From: Bacteriovoracaceae bacterium | GTDB taxonomy: Bacteria > Bdellovibrionota > Bacteriovoracia > Bacteriovoracales > Bacteriovoracaceae | Direction: 5' to 3' | Assembly (NCBI GenBank): GCA_016784965.1 | Contig: JADHTQ010000016.1 | Location: 1-64,000, forward strand | DNA: 64,000 bases | Shown: positions 1 through 8,433 of the stretch, piece by piece | Layout: each line of letters opens with the position of its first letter | Numbering within the stretch: position 1 is the first letter of the stretch | Notes under the pieces: model-generated | Seen by the model: only the letters and a program-made list of their open reading frames with translations | What the model was told of the DNA's origin: nothing | Database searches by the model: none | Position numbers and translations under genes: made by a program

Positions 1-162
1 GAATAATCGTTACTGTCATCTTACGGTATCAAGAAAAGAGTCAAAAAATCAAAACTGGGGTTACTCTCGAAGGTGCGGTAAGGCGGGCCTCCCCAAACAA
101 ATGGAGAGCTAGATGGATAGTCTTAACTTAGTAGCATTCTCTGCTGGCACGTATCTACGTAT

Positions 163-3123
163 CTATTGTAAAGAACACTGAACATATTTTTCAATAGTAT
201 AGTACTTGGCGCTTACCATTCTTCTACTTGTGCCTGTTCCTCTATAGACAGGAGGATGGTAAATTTGTTTTGCTTTCCACTCACACTTCCCATTCCTGTT
301 TGTAACATAGTGATTATAGTTTCGCCTTTGTGCAGATGTTAATCCTTCTGTACTTGTAACTTGACAATTAGAAACACATTTTGCATATTTTGCACCATCA
401 ACTACCTCAAAGTTACTGCCCCCAGATGCAGCTAATTGTCTTCTTTGCACAGAAGCACTATCTAATTGAGTTCCTCCAATACCATCACTATCATCGTAAA
501 TATCTGCTTGATCTACACAGATTCCTGCATCACTTCTGGCCTGCCCTGCTGGACAAGCTCTCGGTGTAGCAGTAACACCTTGTGATGGAACATTTCGTGG
601 CAGAGGCTCTGATGGGCCACCATCATCGTAAATATCTGCTTGGTCTACACAGGTTCCTGCATCACTTCTGGCTTGTCCTGCTGGGCAATGCGCTTGAGTA
701 GTTATTGTTTGTTGTCTTTGCTCTTCTACGGCTCGAACAGACTCCTCATTTTTTTGTGGAAGACCACCTGCACCTGGTACTACCGTCTGCTGGGCACTCT
801 CTGCATGCCGCGAAGCCTCAGTGACGGGCACATCTCCTGCCATTTGTTTGTCAGCTACAGGTAGGTCTGCCGTGGTATGAACGGCTGTATCTCCGTCTGA
901 GCCTTTTGATACACCCCCAGTTTCTGTTGAGCTACCACTAGCTGTTTTAATCGCTGGTGCAACACCCCCTGCCCCATCAAAACAAGCCCCAGTAGAACTA
1001 TTACAATCACTACTTCCAGCAGCTTGGCTTAAGTACATATTGTCAGGGTCAGAGGCATCTTGAAAACTGTCTGAATCTCGATCCCATTCTTGCCTGACCC
1101 AATCTTTTTGTGATTCATCATATGCATAGAGCCCAGTTTGACCGTCTGGTGTTTTGATATATGTTCGCACTCCATCTGTTGGCCCTGCATGCTGGAATAC
1201 AGCTTTATCCTGAGCTTGGGCCTTATTACTAATTCCTATCCAACGTTGAGCTTGATCAGCGGGCATAGGACTATGAACAGATCTACCTATCATATCTTTC
1301 CACTTACCACCGCTATATTTCCACATATGGGGTGAGCCATCAGCGGCGTTTTGCCACTTAATCTGTCCTTCTTTGCCACTACCATCTTGCAAAGAACCAG
1401 CAGGTAAAGCCTGCTCGGCGTTTGCGCCACTACAATTACCACCACTACAATTTGCAGACGCAGTAGCATTAGATTGTGCCATCGATACTGTGTTAGCTTC
1501 TGCCGTTTCTACAACGTTAGCCACTTCGTGAACCTTTCCCAGTGCTCCCGCAATACGGACAGCTTGACTGTTTAGTTGGCCGACGACTGCTTCACCTTGC
1601 TGCTTTATAGTGTCCCACACGCTCTGGCGATTAACTGGATGAGAAAATTCAGCATCAAACCTTGCTAGTATCTTCTTTGAAGCAGCATCTACTGTACCTT
1701 CTAATGATTTATCAAAACCATACAGATTTCCGGAGTAATTGGTATTAGAAGCAGCGCCGGCAGTTGAGGCATCTGGTGCGACTGATAGAAACTCCATACT
1801 TGTGCTTTTTGGGGCACATTTAGCGATCGTCTGTTTGGTGCTGTTTTTTAGCTTCTTGTCATAGATCATTCTGAATTCTTTCATGAAGCCTTCCATGTTT
1901 CTCACATACTGGAAGCAGTTACCATACTTTTTCTTTGTAAAAAACTTATGCGTACCAACGTGTATATTACCTCCACCAAATGAGCTTGATTCAGTTACAT
2001 ATCCTTTAAGTTGATGAATCTCTTTTTGAGTAAGGATAATATTTTGTTTTACTCTTTTAAATATTTTTGCGTAATCTTTGTATTTATCCACAGTAATATC
2101 GGGGAACGCATCTTCTTGTTTTTCCTCACTGCCCTCTTCTTTCTTTTTCTCTTTTTTCTTGGAATCACAAAACTTATTTATTTTAAGAGTTACATGCCCA
2201 GGTTTTTTGAGCATTTTCTCTCCTTTAAATATTCTATTGATACACTTATATTTACTAGTGGCTTCGTTTTGAAATAGAGTTTGTATCTTCTCTCTAATTG
2301 GCCCCGCAATAGCATTGTACGAGCTATGCCATTCCATTTTTACCTCGTCGAGATATCTTTTGTCGCCCCTCTCCCCTTCACCAGTAAGCGAAGACACACA
2401 ACTTCCACCACCAGCACTTCTCCAACATGCATCAACATCAGCTCCTGCCTTAGCAATTTCTGCCTTAATTTTAGTATTCATATTAATGTTGCAAAAAAGC
2501 AGTTTCTCAACGGTAGCATCCATTTGTCTTATAGTAGACTCCAGCGCTAAAACAATCTCTTCTCTTTTTCCCTCTCTTGGGGCACGACGTTTAACTTTGT
2601 TTTTATCAAAGCTCATCTGCTGTGCTGCCTTAGTGATGGCCTGTCCAAATACTCGATTAATGTTATTGGTAACTTGGATAGCGTGCTTAGTTGTTGTAAG
2701 TTGGGCCTCTAAATCATGTGTCATTGTAGTTGTGGCGGCTGCAAGGTTATCTCCCCCTCTCATCCTGGCTTGAGCATCTGCTTGATTTCTATCTGTAAAT
2801 TCACTTAGCTTGGCAAAAGTATTTGCCTGGTTGTCCATGACCATTTGAGCAGCTCTTTTGGCAATCTCATAATCCTCTGGTAGCTTATCACATACTGTGT
2901 AGCCCTGAACCGCCATGCTTTGTCCTATCAATGTCATTATCGCTTGATGAGTCGTTTGCCAAGTATCTGTACTTGTGCCACTTCCTCCTAAGCCTGCACT
3001 TGCTGAATGCAACGTAATACTAACTTTGGGGAGATAATTCTGGGTTAGCTGAAAGTTGCTTATCTGGGTTATATATAATGAACAAATGAGCATAAAATAA
3101 AGTGGAGTTTTTAAAGTTTTCAT
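163..3123 (-). CDS. large secreted protein of unknown function with duplicated Cys motif
   Basis: I do not recognise a family. The 986-aa product opens with a Sec-type signal peptide (basic start, hydrophobic stretch to about residue 25). The start is supported by AAGGA six bases upstream of the ATG. The N-terminal half is charged and helical; around residues 320-340 there is a very Lys/Glu-rich stretch. The middle has Cys-Ser-Gly-Gly-Asn-Cys patches and aspartate/serine-rich low-complexity sequence. Near the C-terminus a unit reading CPAGQARSDAG-x-CVDQ is present twice, about 44 residues apart. The protein is probably exported to the periplasm or cell surface, where the cysteines could form disulfides. 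It stands alone: the next upstream gene on this strand begins 197 bases away and is also secreted. No enzymatic motif is visible. Confidence 0.8.
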   Translation of the reverse strand: MKTLKTPLYFMLICSLYITQISNFQLTQNYLPKVSITLHSASAGLGGSGTSTDTWQTTHQAIMTLIGQSMAVQGYTVCDKLPEDYEIAKRAAQMVMDNQANTFAKLSEFTDRNQADAQARMRGGDNLAAATTTMTHDLEAQLTTTKHAIQVTNNINRVFGQAITKAAQQMSFDKNKVKRRAPREGKREEIVLALESTIRQMDATVEKLLFCNINMNTKIKAEIAKAGADVDACWRSAGGGSCVSSLTGEGERGDKRYLDEVKMEWHSSYNAIAGPIREKIQTLFQNEATSKYKCINRIFKGEKMLKKPGHVTLKINKFCDSKKKEKKKEEGSEEKQEDAFPDITVDKYKDYAKIFKRVKQNIILTQKEIHQLKGYVTESSSFGGGNIHVGTHKFFTKKKYGNCFQYVRNMEGFMKEFRMIYDKKLKNSTKQTIAKCAPKSTSMEFLSVAPDASTAGAASNTNYSGNLYGFDKSLEGTVDAASKKILARFDAEFSHPVNRQSVWDTIKQQGEAVVGQLNSQAVRIAGALGKVHEVANVVETAEANTVSMAQSNATASANCSGGNCSGANAEQALPAGSLQDGSGKEGQIKWQNAADGSPHMWKYSGGKWKDMIGRSVHSPMPADQAQRWIGISNKAQAQDKAVFQHAGPTDGVRTYIKTPDGQTGLYAYDESQKDWVRQEWDRDSDSFQDASDPDNMYLSQAAGSSDCNSSTGACFDGAGGVAPAIKTASGSSTETGGVSKGSDGDTAVHTTADLPVADKQMAGDVPVTEASRHAESAQQTVVPGAGGLPQKNEESVRAVEEQRQQTITTQAHCPAGQARSDAGTCVDQADIYDDGGPSEPLPRNVPSQGVTATPRACPAGQARSDAGICVDQADIYDDSDGIGGTQLDSASVQRRQLAASGGSNFEVVDGAKYAKCVSNCQVTSTEGLTSAQRRNYNHYVTNRNGKCEWKAKQIYHPPVYRGTGTSRRMVSAKYYTIEKYVQCSLQ
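490..556. repeat. direct repeat copy 1 within the large secreted gene
   Basis: About 67 bases are nearly identical to 622-688, offset by 132 bases. Both encode the CPAGQARSDAG-x-CVDQADIYDD unit in the same frame, so this is a recent intragenic duplication of a small Cys-containing module. Confidence 0.85.
622..688. repeat. direct repeat copy 2 within the large secreted gene
   Basis: Partner of 490-556, with a few substitutions (GTC versus GIC at the second cysteine). The reading frame is preserved between the copies. Confidence 0.85.
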
Positions 3124-3319
3124 AAACGATCCTTGTGCTAAGATTGTTTTTTAACAAGTCACTAAATTAATTTTACCACACCAGCTAATCGGCACTTTTA
3201 TTTTAGAGTTTATCACTTGAGTAATAAAAATAACTAAATAATTTAAAGTAATTAGCGGACTCTCTAAAATTGCAAGTTACAAGAAACTGGTGCCCATAAA
3301 AGTTGGCAAAAAAGTAAGT

Positions 3320-4033
3320 TTACTTGTAATCGAGGTTGCCATCATACATTTTTCTAATATATTTTGAAGAAATTATGGCCCAAATGCTACGAGAGGAGTT
3401 TTTTACAATATCTGCATCACTAAATTCAAACCCATCATCTCTTCTGCGCTCATCTTTTTGGATACTTGGCCTAATTGCGGCCTTATTTTTTTTGGCCACT
3501 TTGAGCATTTTTGCTTGCACATCAAAAGATTCTAGCTCTGGATAAACTATTTCTGACCCACCTTCTGACTCATCCATATTGCGAGTTGGCCCTTGGTACT
3601 GTTGCCTAGAAGAACTACTCTTTGTTGGTGTCCCCTTAACAACATTATTAACATCCCGTCTTATGGAGGCCAAGAGGTTTTTTGCTTTTTGCTCAAAATT
3701 AATGGGTCGCCTTTGGGTTCTATTATATTGCTTCCTGAGGCGAGCGTTGTATTTGTCTCTAAGCTTATCCAGTTTATCACTGTATTTGGGGTCCATGATA
3801 TTACCACGCTTAATCCCCATTTTATCAGCAAACTCATTCGCACTACGCTGAGCAAAGTCCAAATTCTTATTGAGTCTCTGACACTGCTTCCTCACACTGG
3901 CAATATCACAAACATACCTATCATTTTTCATCAGATTAAACTTCAAATCCGCCTGAGCAAACACCGCCGAGCATATCAAAAGGTGCCAGCAGACTTGTGG
4001 GACTAGGTGCATCATTCTATATTTATGTGACAT
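3320..4033 (-). CDS. secreted basic protein of unknown function
   Basis: The 237-aa product has a probable signal peptide ending near Ala-Gln-Ala (about residues 26-28). The mature part is rich in Lys, Arg, Gln and Asn, with likely coiled or extended helices (residues 40-120) and two cysteines early in the mature region (CDIASVRKQC). No known domain is recognised. An internal ATG pair at residues 7-8 is a possible alternative start; the first ATG has only a distant AAGG. It lies upstream of the large secreted gene on the same strand, but the 196-base gap argues against tight coupling. It is divergent from the AbiEii-type module. Confidence 0.7.
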   Translation of the reverse strand: MSHKYRMMHLVPQVCWHLLICSAVFAQADLKFNLMKNDRYVCDIASVRKQCQRLNKNLDFAQRSANEFADKMGIKRGNIMDPKYSDKLDKLRDKYNARLRKQYNRTQRRPINFEQKAKNLLASIRRDVNNVVKGTPTKSSSSRQQYQGPTRNMDESEGGSEIVYPELESFDVQAKMLKVAKKNKAAIRPSIQKDERRRDDGFEFSDADIVKNSSRSIWAIISSKYIRKMYDGNLDYK

Positions 4034-4115
4034 CTAATTAAGGTACCTTACAACTTCCATCAGTGTCAACACTCACTCACTTGACAAAAACTGTCTTATT
4101 TCATACGCCTTTTGA

Positions 4116-4146
4116 TTGACTTTTTATCATAAGCCGGTTATGATAA
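4116..4146 (+). promoter_or_regulatory. sigma-70 promoter overlaid by perfect palindrome (autoregulatory operator candidate)
   Basis: A -35 TTGACT (4116-4121) is followed after exactly 17 bases by a -10 TATGAT (4139-4144). A perfect 9-bp inverted repeat, TTATCATAA (4124-4132) / TTATGATAA (4138-4146) with spacer GCCGG, covers most of the spacer and all of the -10. A dimeric repressor bound here would block the promoter. The predicted transcription start coincides with the ATG at 4150 and there is no Shine-Dalgarno, so the mRNA is probably leaderless. Confidence 0.75.
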
Positions 4147-4149
4147 AAT

Positions 4150-4416
4150 ATGGACAATCAAATACATCAATATCTATCTAGAATCGGACAAGTTGGCGGC
4201 AAAAAAAGTCGAAGGACATTAAGTTCCGAGACTGCCAAGCAAATGGTACAGGTTCGTGAAGCTCGTAGGATGTTTAAAAAATACCATTCTCAGTGCTTTT
4301 GGTCGTACGATCCCAAATATATTATCACACTCAAAGATGTTCCGTGGGTTGCCAAGCAATTAATGAAAAATGGTAATGCAACTTTGTGGAAATTAGGTGC
4401 AAAACTATGCCACTAA
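4150..4416 (+). CDS. small basic protein, putative partner/antitoxin of AbiEii-type module
   Basis: The 88-aa protein has a basic N-terminal stretch (IGQVGGKKSRR) and an aromatic segment (FKKYHSQCFWSYDP); no named Pfam domain is obvious. Its ATG sits about 5 bases after a consensus -10, so translation is probably leaderless. The gene overlaps the following nucleotidyltransferase gene by 10 bases, as in two-gene toxin-antitoxin operons. By position it is the likely antitoxin or repressor of the module, and the promoter palindrome is its candidate operator. It does not resemble the usual AbiEi winged-helix antitoxin, so the role is inferred from context only. Confidence 0.7.
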   Translation: MDNQIHQYLSRIGQVGGKKSRRTLSSETAKQMVQVREARRMFKKYHSQCFWSYDPKYIITLKDVPWVAKQLMKNGNATLWKLGAKLCH

Positions 4417-5195
4417 CTAAATTTCAGGCAAAGATAGCGCTTCTACTTTCATCCAACAAAACAATTGATAACCACTTGGCCGGAGGAGCAGCGTTACACC
4501 TTGAAGCAAATTCCATTCGCTACAGTCAAGATCTCGATTATTTCAACGATTCAGTAGAGCGGGTAGCCACTGCCTACAAGGATGACTATGACTTATTAAT
4601 TACAAATGGGTATACATGTAAAAACGAAGTACAGCTAGTTGGATATATTAGAGCACTTGTGAGCAAAGGGAGCAATCATACCAAAATTGAATGGGCCCAT
4701 GATTCTTCTTGGAGGTTTATGCCTCCAGAGTACATCAAAGAGATTGGTTATCGCTTACATCCCATCGATCTTGCAATCAACAAAGTGCTGGCTTTGGCCG
4801 GTCGAGACGAACCTAGAGACTACCTCGATGTTCTTATTATTCACAAAACAATCCTCCCCCTTGGACCACTTTGCTGGGCAGCTTGTGGTAAAGATCCAGG
4901 ATTTAATCCACTATCTCTTTTAGAACTTTTAAAAAGACGGGGAAAATATAGGCCAGAGGATTTTACGAGACTTCAGCTGAGCAAAACTGTTGATATAGTT
5001 GATTTAAAAACAAATTGGCTTGAGGCCCTCGGTGAAGCTGAAAACTTTATAACTTCAGCAAATCCTACTGAAATTGGTTGTCTGTATTACTCTAAAAAGG
5101 AAAAAAAATTTATCACTCCAGACGTGACGAAACTATCTAAAGACACAGTTGTTCACTATGGGAAGCTTGGTGGGTCAATTCCAAGTATTAAATAA
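4407..5195 (+). CDS. AbiEii/AbiGii-type nucleotidyltransferase (toxin-like)
   Basis: The product resembles the AbiEii/AbiGii family of DNA polymerase beta-like nucleotidyltransferases. The signature GGAALHLE is followed by a serine and an acidic triad (YSQDLDYF), the expected metal-binding site, and later by a conserved segment with ALAGRDEPRDYLD. In type IV toxin-antitoxin systems such enzymes modify tRNA or nucleotides and arrest growth; some family members are not toxins. I chose the ATG at 4407 (262 aa) because it has AGGTG seven bases upstream and overlaps the preceding stop; a GTG at 4386 is also open. It is transcribed with the 88-aa gene from the palindromic promoter. Confidence 0.8.
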   Translation: MPLTKFQAKIALLLSSNKTIDNHLAGGAALHLEANSIRYSQDLDYFNDSVERVATAYKDDYDLLITNGYTCKNEVQLVGYIRALVSKGSNHTKIEWAHDSSWRFMPPEYIKEIGYRLHPIDLAINKVLALAGRDEPRDYLDVLIIHKTILPLGPLCWAACGKDPGFNPLSLLELLKRRGKYRPEDFTRLQLSKTVDIVDLKTNWLEALGEAENFITSANPTEIGCLYYSKKEKKFITPDVTKLSKDTVVHYGKLGGSIPSIK

Positions 5196-5227
5196 AAGTA
5201 GATCATCTGATATCTTTTTAGCACCTA

Positions 5228-6310
5228 CTATAAAAGATGGGCATATTGCTTGTTGGCCTTCAAGTGTTCAACAATTGATTTAACCTTCTGAGCATCTTTT
5301 TTGGGCAGTACCATCAAAACTTTATCATTTGAGACGATTATCAGATCAGAAACATTTACAAGAGAAACAAATTGCTCATTAGCGCTAATAATATTTCCAG
5401 AAGAGTTGTCAAAATAATGGTCTTTATCACTTACAACAACGTTGTCATCACTATTTTCAACTACACCCTCCAAAGCATCCCAAGAGCCAAGATCATTCCA
5501 ATCAAATCTAGCACTAATTACCATTACTCTGTTTGATTTTTCTATAATAGAGTAGTCAATTGAATCTGCCGCAATTTTGTCATATATCAAAGAAGTTTCC
5601 TTAAACTTTCCGACGTTGTCTTTTAGTGGCCCAAAGTGCTGATATATTTCACCTGCATGCTTTTTAAACTCCTCTAACAACGTGCCAATGCACGTGACAA
5701 ACATACCGGCATTCCAAAAATATTCTCCACTTTTTACATATGCGCAAGCAGTCTCAAGATCAGGCTTTTCTTTAAATGCCTCAACTTCATAGACTCCATT
5801 GCTTCTTTCTTGGAATTTTCCGCGTTTGATATAGCCATATCCGGTATGTGGAAAGTTTGTCGGAATACCTATGGTAATTATTTTTTGCTCATAGCAGGCA
5901 AGCTTGGTGGCATCCTTCACTACATCCTGAAATCCTTGTTGATTTAAAATGACGTGGTCTGAGGCAACTATTACCACCACATCGTCCATAGATGCACCCT
6001 TTGCAAGCAGAGTTGCCAAAGAAAGCAAGATACAAGGAGCAGTATTTCTACCAGAAGGTTCAAAGATTAAACCATTTTTACCAATTTTGCCCTTTGAATA
6101 CTTAAGTGCTAGCTCTTCTTGCTGCTTAACCGTCACAATATAACGATCCTGCTTCTCAATGAGACCATCAAAACGATTAAGGGTCTGAGTAAGCAGAGAA
6201 CTTTCCCCCACCAAGCTTAGAAATTGTTTGGGCCGACTCGAATTGGACTCCGGCCAAAAACGAGTCCCCTGACCACCGGCCATGACCAAGCAAAATAGTT
6301 TTGTTTTCAT
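5228..6310 (-). CDS. manC: mannose-1-phosphate guanylyltransferase
   Basis: It makes GDP-mannose from mannose-1-phosphate and GTP in the cytoplasm, for polysaccharide or glycan synthesis. The nucleotide-binding signature GGQGTRFWP and the RPKQF motif lie in the first 30 residues. EPSGRNTAP (about 84-92), FKEKPD, WNAGMF and DWNDLGSW follow in the expected order. At 360 aa it is the short form, without the C-terminal phosphomannose isomerase domain of bifunctional ManC. It starts 32 bases after the SPOR-domain gene on the same strand, so the two may be co-transcribed. Confidence 0.93.
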   Translation of the reverse strand: MKTKLFCLVMAGGQGTRFWPESNSSRPKQFLSLVGESSLLTQTLNRFDGLIEKQDRYIVTVKQQEELALKYSKGKIGKNGLIFEPSGRNTAPCILLSLATLLAKGASMDDVVVIVASDHVILNQQGFQDVVKDATKLACYEQKIITIGIPTNFPHTGYGYIKRGKFQERSNGVYEVEAFKEKPDLETACAYVKSGEYFWNAGMFVTCIGTLLEEFKKHAGEIYQHFGPLKDNVGKFKETSLIYDKIAADSIDYSIIEKSNRVMVISARFDWNDLGSWDALEGVVENSDDNVVVSDKDHYFDNSSGNIISANEQFVSLVNVSDLIIVSNDKVLMVLPKKDAQKVKSIVEHLKANKQYAHLL

Positions 6311-6342
6311 AGTATTTGTTCTTTTGTTAATTTCAAGTGACC

Positions 6343-7155
6343 CTAATCAAACTTGCGAAAGTTATAATCAGTGCCCCGAAATAGTGATTTTTCCTTCAAC
6401 ACGTAATCTTTTGCCTCAGAAATTGTACCAAAGACACCAAGACTAACCCTAAACCATACTCCCCTACTAGGAATATCAACCTCATTAATGATTGGATTAT
6501 AGCCTCTTACCCTGAATCCGTCAGCAAATCTTTCGGCATCAGTAATTGATTGATAGGCCGCTAGTTGGACTGTATATTTACCTGAAAGTTCATCGCGTTT
6601 AGGAGCTGATGGATTTTGAGGTGTTGTTTCTGCCTGTTCTTCTATGTGGTCTACAGAAACCTGCTCTCCCACTGTGTTTTCTTCATTTAGAGCATTGTCT
6701 TGTTCAATTTGTTCTGCCTGATCACTTTGCCTTAATTTTGCAACCTCAGATAAATTATCATATTTTTCTTTGAGTTTTTTATGAATCGCTTCAGGATCTA
6801 ATCCCTCTTTTTTGACTCCCTCAACTTTTGTCTTTTCTTCACTTTCTTTGACAATTTTTTTCACCGCTTCTTCTTGGACTGAATACAGCTCAACCTTTTT
6901 TTGATCCTCAGCAGATAGACCTGCTGATTGAAAAGAAAAGCTCTTACCAATTTTTACCCCGAGCATAAAAGAAGTTATCCCAACTAATAGCATGAACATA
7001 AAGATTAAGAAAATCTCTTTTTTATCAAATATATATAGCTTTTTATCCTCCATATATTTAATAGTAATATCTGAACTGATTTCATGCAACAAATCTGTGA
7101 TAAAAGTATAGAAATTGTGCCCGAGTATACTTGTCAGACTTTTTACTAACTTCAC
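6343..7155 (-). CDS. SPOR-domain membrane protein
   Basis: The product is a single-pass inner-membrane protein. It has a cytoplasmic N-terminus, one transmembrane segment (about residues 48-68), a long Glu/Lys-rich linker and a C-terminal SPOR domain (about 194-265, beginning YTVQLAAYQS and containing the second-half GVWFRVSLGVF). SPOR domains bind denuded peptidoglycan at division sites, so a role in septation or wall remodelling is likely. Start is uncertain: a GTG at 7155 gives 270 aa, and an ATG at 7053 (residue 35) puts the membrane segment closer to the N-terminus; neither has a good ribosome site. manC follows on the same strand. Confidence 0.85.
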   Translation of the reverse strand: MKLVKSLTSILGHNFYTFITDLLHEISSDITIKYMEDKKLYIFDKKEIFLIFMFMLLVGITSFMLGVKIGKSFSFQSAGLSAEDQKKVELYSVQEEAVKKIVKESEEKTKVEGVKKEGLDPEAIHKKLKEKYDNLSEVAKLRQSDQAEQIEQDNALNEENTVGEQVSVDHIEEQAETTPQNPSAPKRDELSGKYTVQLAAYQSITDAERFADGFRVRGYNPIINEVDIPSRGVWFRVSLGVFGTISEAKDYVLKEKSLFRGTDYNFRKFD

Positions 7156-7203
7156 TCAAACACCATTTTTAAAATTTTTAACAACTTAACTAACTAAGCA
7201 GAG

Positions 7204-7220
7204 TTGGCATGATTGCTGCA
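7204..7220 (+). promoter_or_regulatory. sigma-54-type -24/-12 promoter for the Flp pilin operon
   Basis: TTGGCATGATTGCTGCA matches the consensus TTGGCACG-N4-TTGCA at all but two defined positions and keeps the essential GG-N10-GC spacing. It lies 50 bases before the pilin ATG, in the right orientation. Confidence 0.7.
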
Positions 7221-7270
7221 GTATTAGCTTTCAAGCTTGCTTTTATAAAGATGAAAAATGGGAGATAAAA

Positions 7271-7438
7271 ATGCAAATACAACTTAAAAATCAAAAAGGG
7301 CAAGGGGTGATGGAGTATATGATACTGTCGGCCCTTATTGGAATTTTTTGCTTAGCAGGAATTAAAACATTTGGAGATACGATTAATAAAAAAATAAAGA
7401 AAATGAAAGTTGAAATTAATCGAAACATTAAGATCTAA
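7271..7438 (+). CDS. flp: Flp-type major pilin (55 aa)
   Basis: This short gene encodes a pilin precursor. A basic leader ends in KG, followed directly by QGVMEYMILSALIGIF, i.e. glycine, then a mature N-terminus with glutamate at position 5 and tyrosine at position 6, then a hydrophobic helix. That is the class III signal pattern of Flp pilins, cleaved by a prepilin peptidase, whose gene is not in the window. GGGAG lies six bases upstream of the ATG. The C-terminal half is unusually basic (Lys/Ile/Asn). It is the first gene after the sigma-54-like promoter and is followed by TadE-like, secretin and TadA genes. Confidence 0.88.
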   Translation: MQIQLKNQKGQGVMEYMILSALIGIFCLAGIKTFGDTINKKIKKMKVEINRNIKI

Positions 7439-7458
7439 ATAATTTTCAAGCTGTTTCA

Positions 7459-7752
7459 ATGATTGCACAACTTACTGCCATATCAATTATATTGTTGCTT
7501 GTACATCAAGTGTACTTGTTGCAAACAAATGCGCTTTGTGAACTGGAATTTGACCGCACATCGTTTGAGTTAATTACTGCTGCCATTTTTTACGACAAAC
7601 AGGCCAAAAGGTTAAGACATTTTTCATTTTGTACTAATCAGCAAGGATCTCTATATTTTGATAAAAAAAAATCAGAATTTAGCTCTTTTTGGATTAAAAA
7701 CAATCGCCACATCAAGCTACGTGTGACTAGAGGTTCAGGTCATGAACTATAA
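7459..7752 (+). CDS. small membrane-anchored protein in the Tad operon
   Basis: The 97-aa product has an N-terminal hydrophobic segment (about residues 3-22) and a soluble remainder with two cysteines. The pattern (short N-terminal helix then a globular domain) suits a minor pseudopilin or TadE-like protein, but no motif is decisive. It begins 20 bases after flp and overlaps the next gene by 11 bases. No clear ribosome site is seen, so translational coupling is likely. Confidence 0.65.
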   Translation: MIAQLTAISIILLLVHQVYLLQTNALCELEFDRTSFELITAAIFYDKQAKRLRHFSFCTNQQGSLYFDKKKSEFSSFWIKNNRHIKLRVTRGSGHEL

Positions 7753-8296
7753 TCGTTATTGCCATGAACATGGAAATGTTACTTTTTTATCTCTTCTTTG
7801 CATTTTTTCCATCTCATCGCTTTTTTTACTTCTAGTTTTAAAAATGCAAAAAACTAGTGATGCACTCATTCTAAGGGCCAAAACCTATCTTTGTTTCAAA
7901 TATTACTTAAATCAAACCCGCTCCTACATCCAAAACATAGCTGCACAAAATCTTATTCTAAGTCAACCTATTGACCAACTAAAAAAAATAGGCCTTGAGA
8001 ATGCTCAAATGGCCCAAAACAAAACTCATGCAACATATCTGAAAAGATTGCAAACAAACCGCTATTGCCCATCAACACAGTCGACTTCATTTATGAGCAC
8101 TCTCCCCTATAAGACCAATAGCTTATTGCAACTGGTGAGAGATAAAGCAGATAGCACTACTATTTTAAGGAAAAGCAAATGGAACATATTCCTACCTTCA
8201 AGCCACTTTACACTACAAGCTACCTTCTTTTTACAAAACAGGTTTCACACTGTGCCCTCTTTAAAAGTTGTCGAAACAAAAACCAAGGCATGGTGA
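7742..8296 (+). CDS. TadE/TadG-like pseudopilin candidate
   Basis: The 184-aa product starts with a short basic/His-rich leader, then HGNVTFLSLLCIFSISSLFLL, a single hydrophobic helix directly after a Gly as in Tad-type minor pilins, then a 140-residue extracytoplasmic region. The canonical glutamate at mature position 5 is absent, which makes the assignment tentative. Its 3' end overlaps the next gene in another frame by 7 or 118 bases depending on that gene's start. Confidence 0.6.
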   Translation: MNYNRYCHEHGNVTFLSLLCIFSISSLFLLLVLKMQKTSDALILRAKTYLCFKYYLNQTRSYIQNIAAQNLILSQPIDQLKKIGLENAQMAQNKTHATYLKRLQTNRYCPSTQSTSFMSTLPYKTNSLLQLVRDKADSTTILRKSKWNIFLPSSHFTLQATFFLQNRFHTVPSLKVVETKTKAW

Positions 8297-8433
8297 TCTT
8301 AGAAGCAGCTCTTTGGCTCAGTATTTTGGCCACCTTTGCCCTTTCGACTTTTTCAATACACAAAGTTTACAAAAAAAATAGAGCTCAAATATTTAATAAT
8401 TTTCAAAATGAGTGGAGAGAGATCAATAAATGA
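8179..8433 (+). CDS. TadE-like minor pilin candidate with long out-of-frame overlap
   Basis: The diagnostic part is NQGMVILEAALWLSILATF, a Gly followed by a hydrophobic helix with a glutamate near mature position 5, the TadE/TadF-like processing pattern. Starting at 8179 (84 aa, with AGGAAA a few bases upstream) supplies the basic leader such proteins normally need but overlaps the preceding gene by 118 bases. Starting at the ATG at 8290 (47 aa) would overlap by 7 bases but leave no leader and a poor ribosome site. I favour 8179. Confidence 0.6.
   Translation: MEHIPTFKPLYTTSYLLFTKQVSHCALFKSCRNKNQGMVILEAALWLSILATFALSTFSIHKVYKKNRAQIFNNFQNEWREINK

Noticed and set aside
1-162. GC-rich potential fold with GGGG/CCCC near 57-105, considered as a riboswitch
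   Set aside because: No known riboswitch consensus is matched and the pairing is interrupted.
2315-2773. Plus-strand frames inside the large secreted gene
   Set aside because: These are shadows of the 986-aa gene with no ribosome sites or domains.
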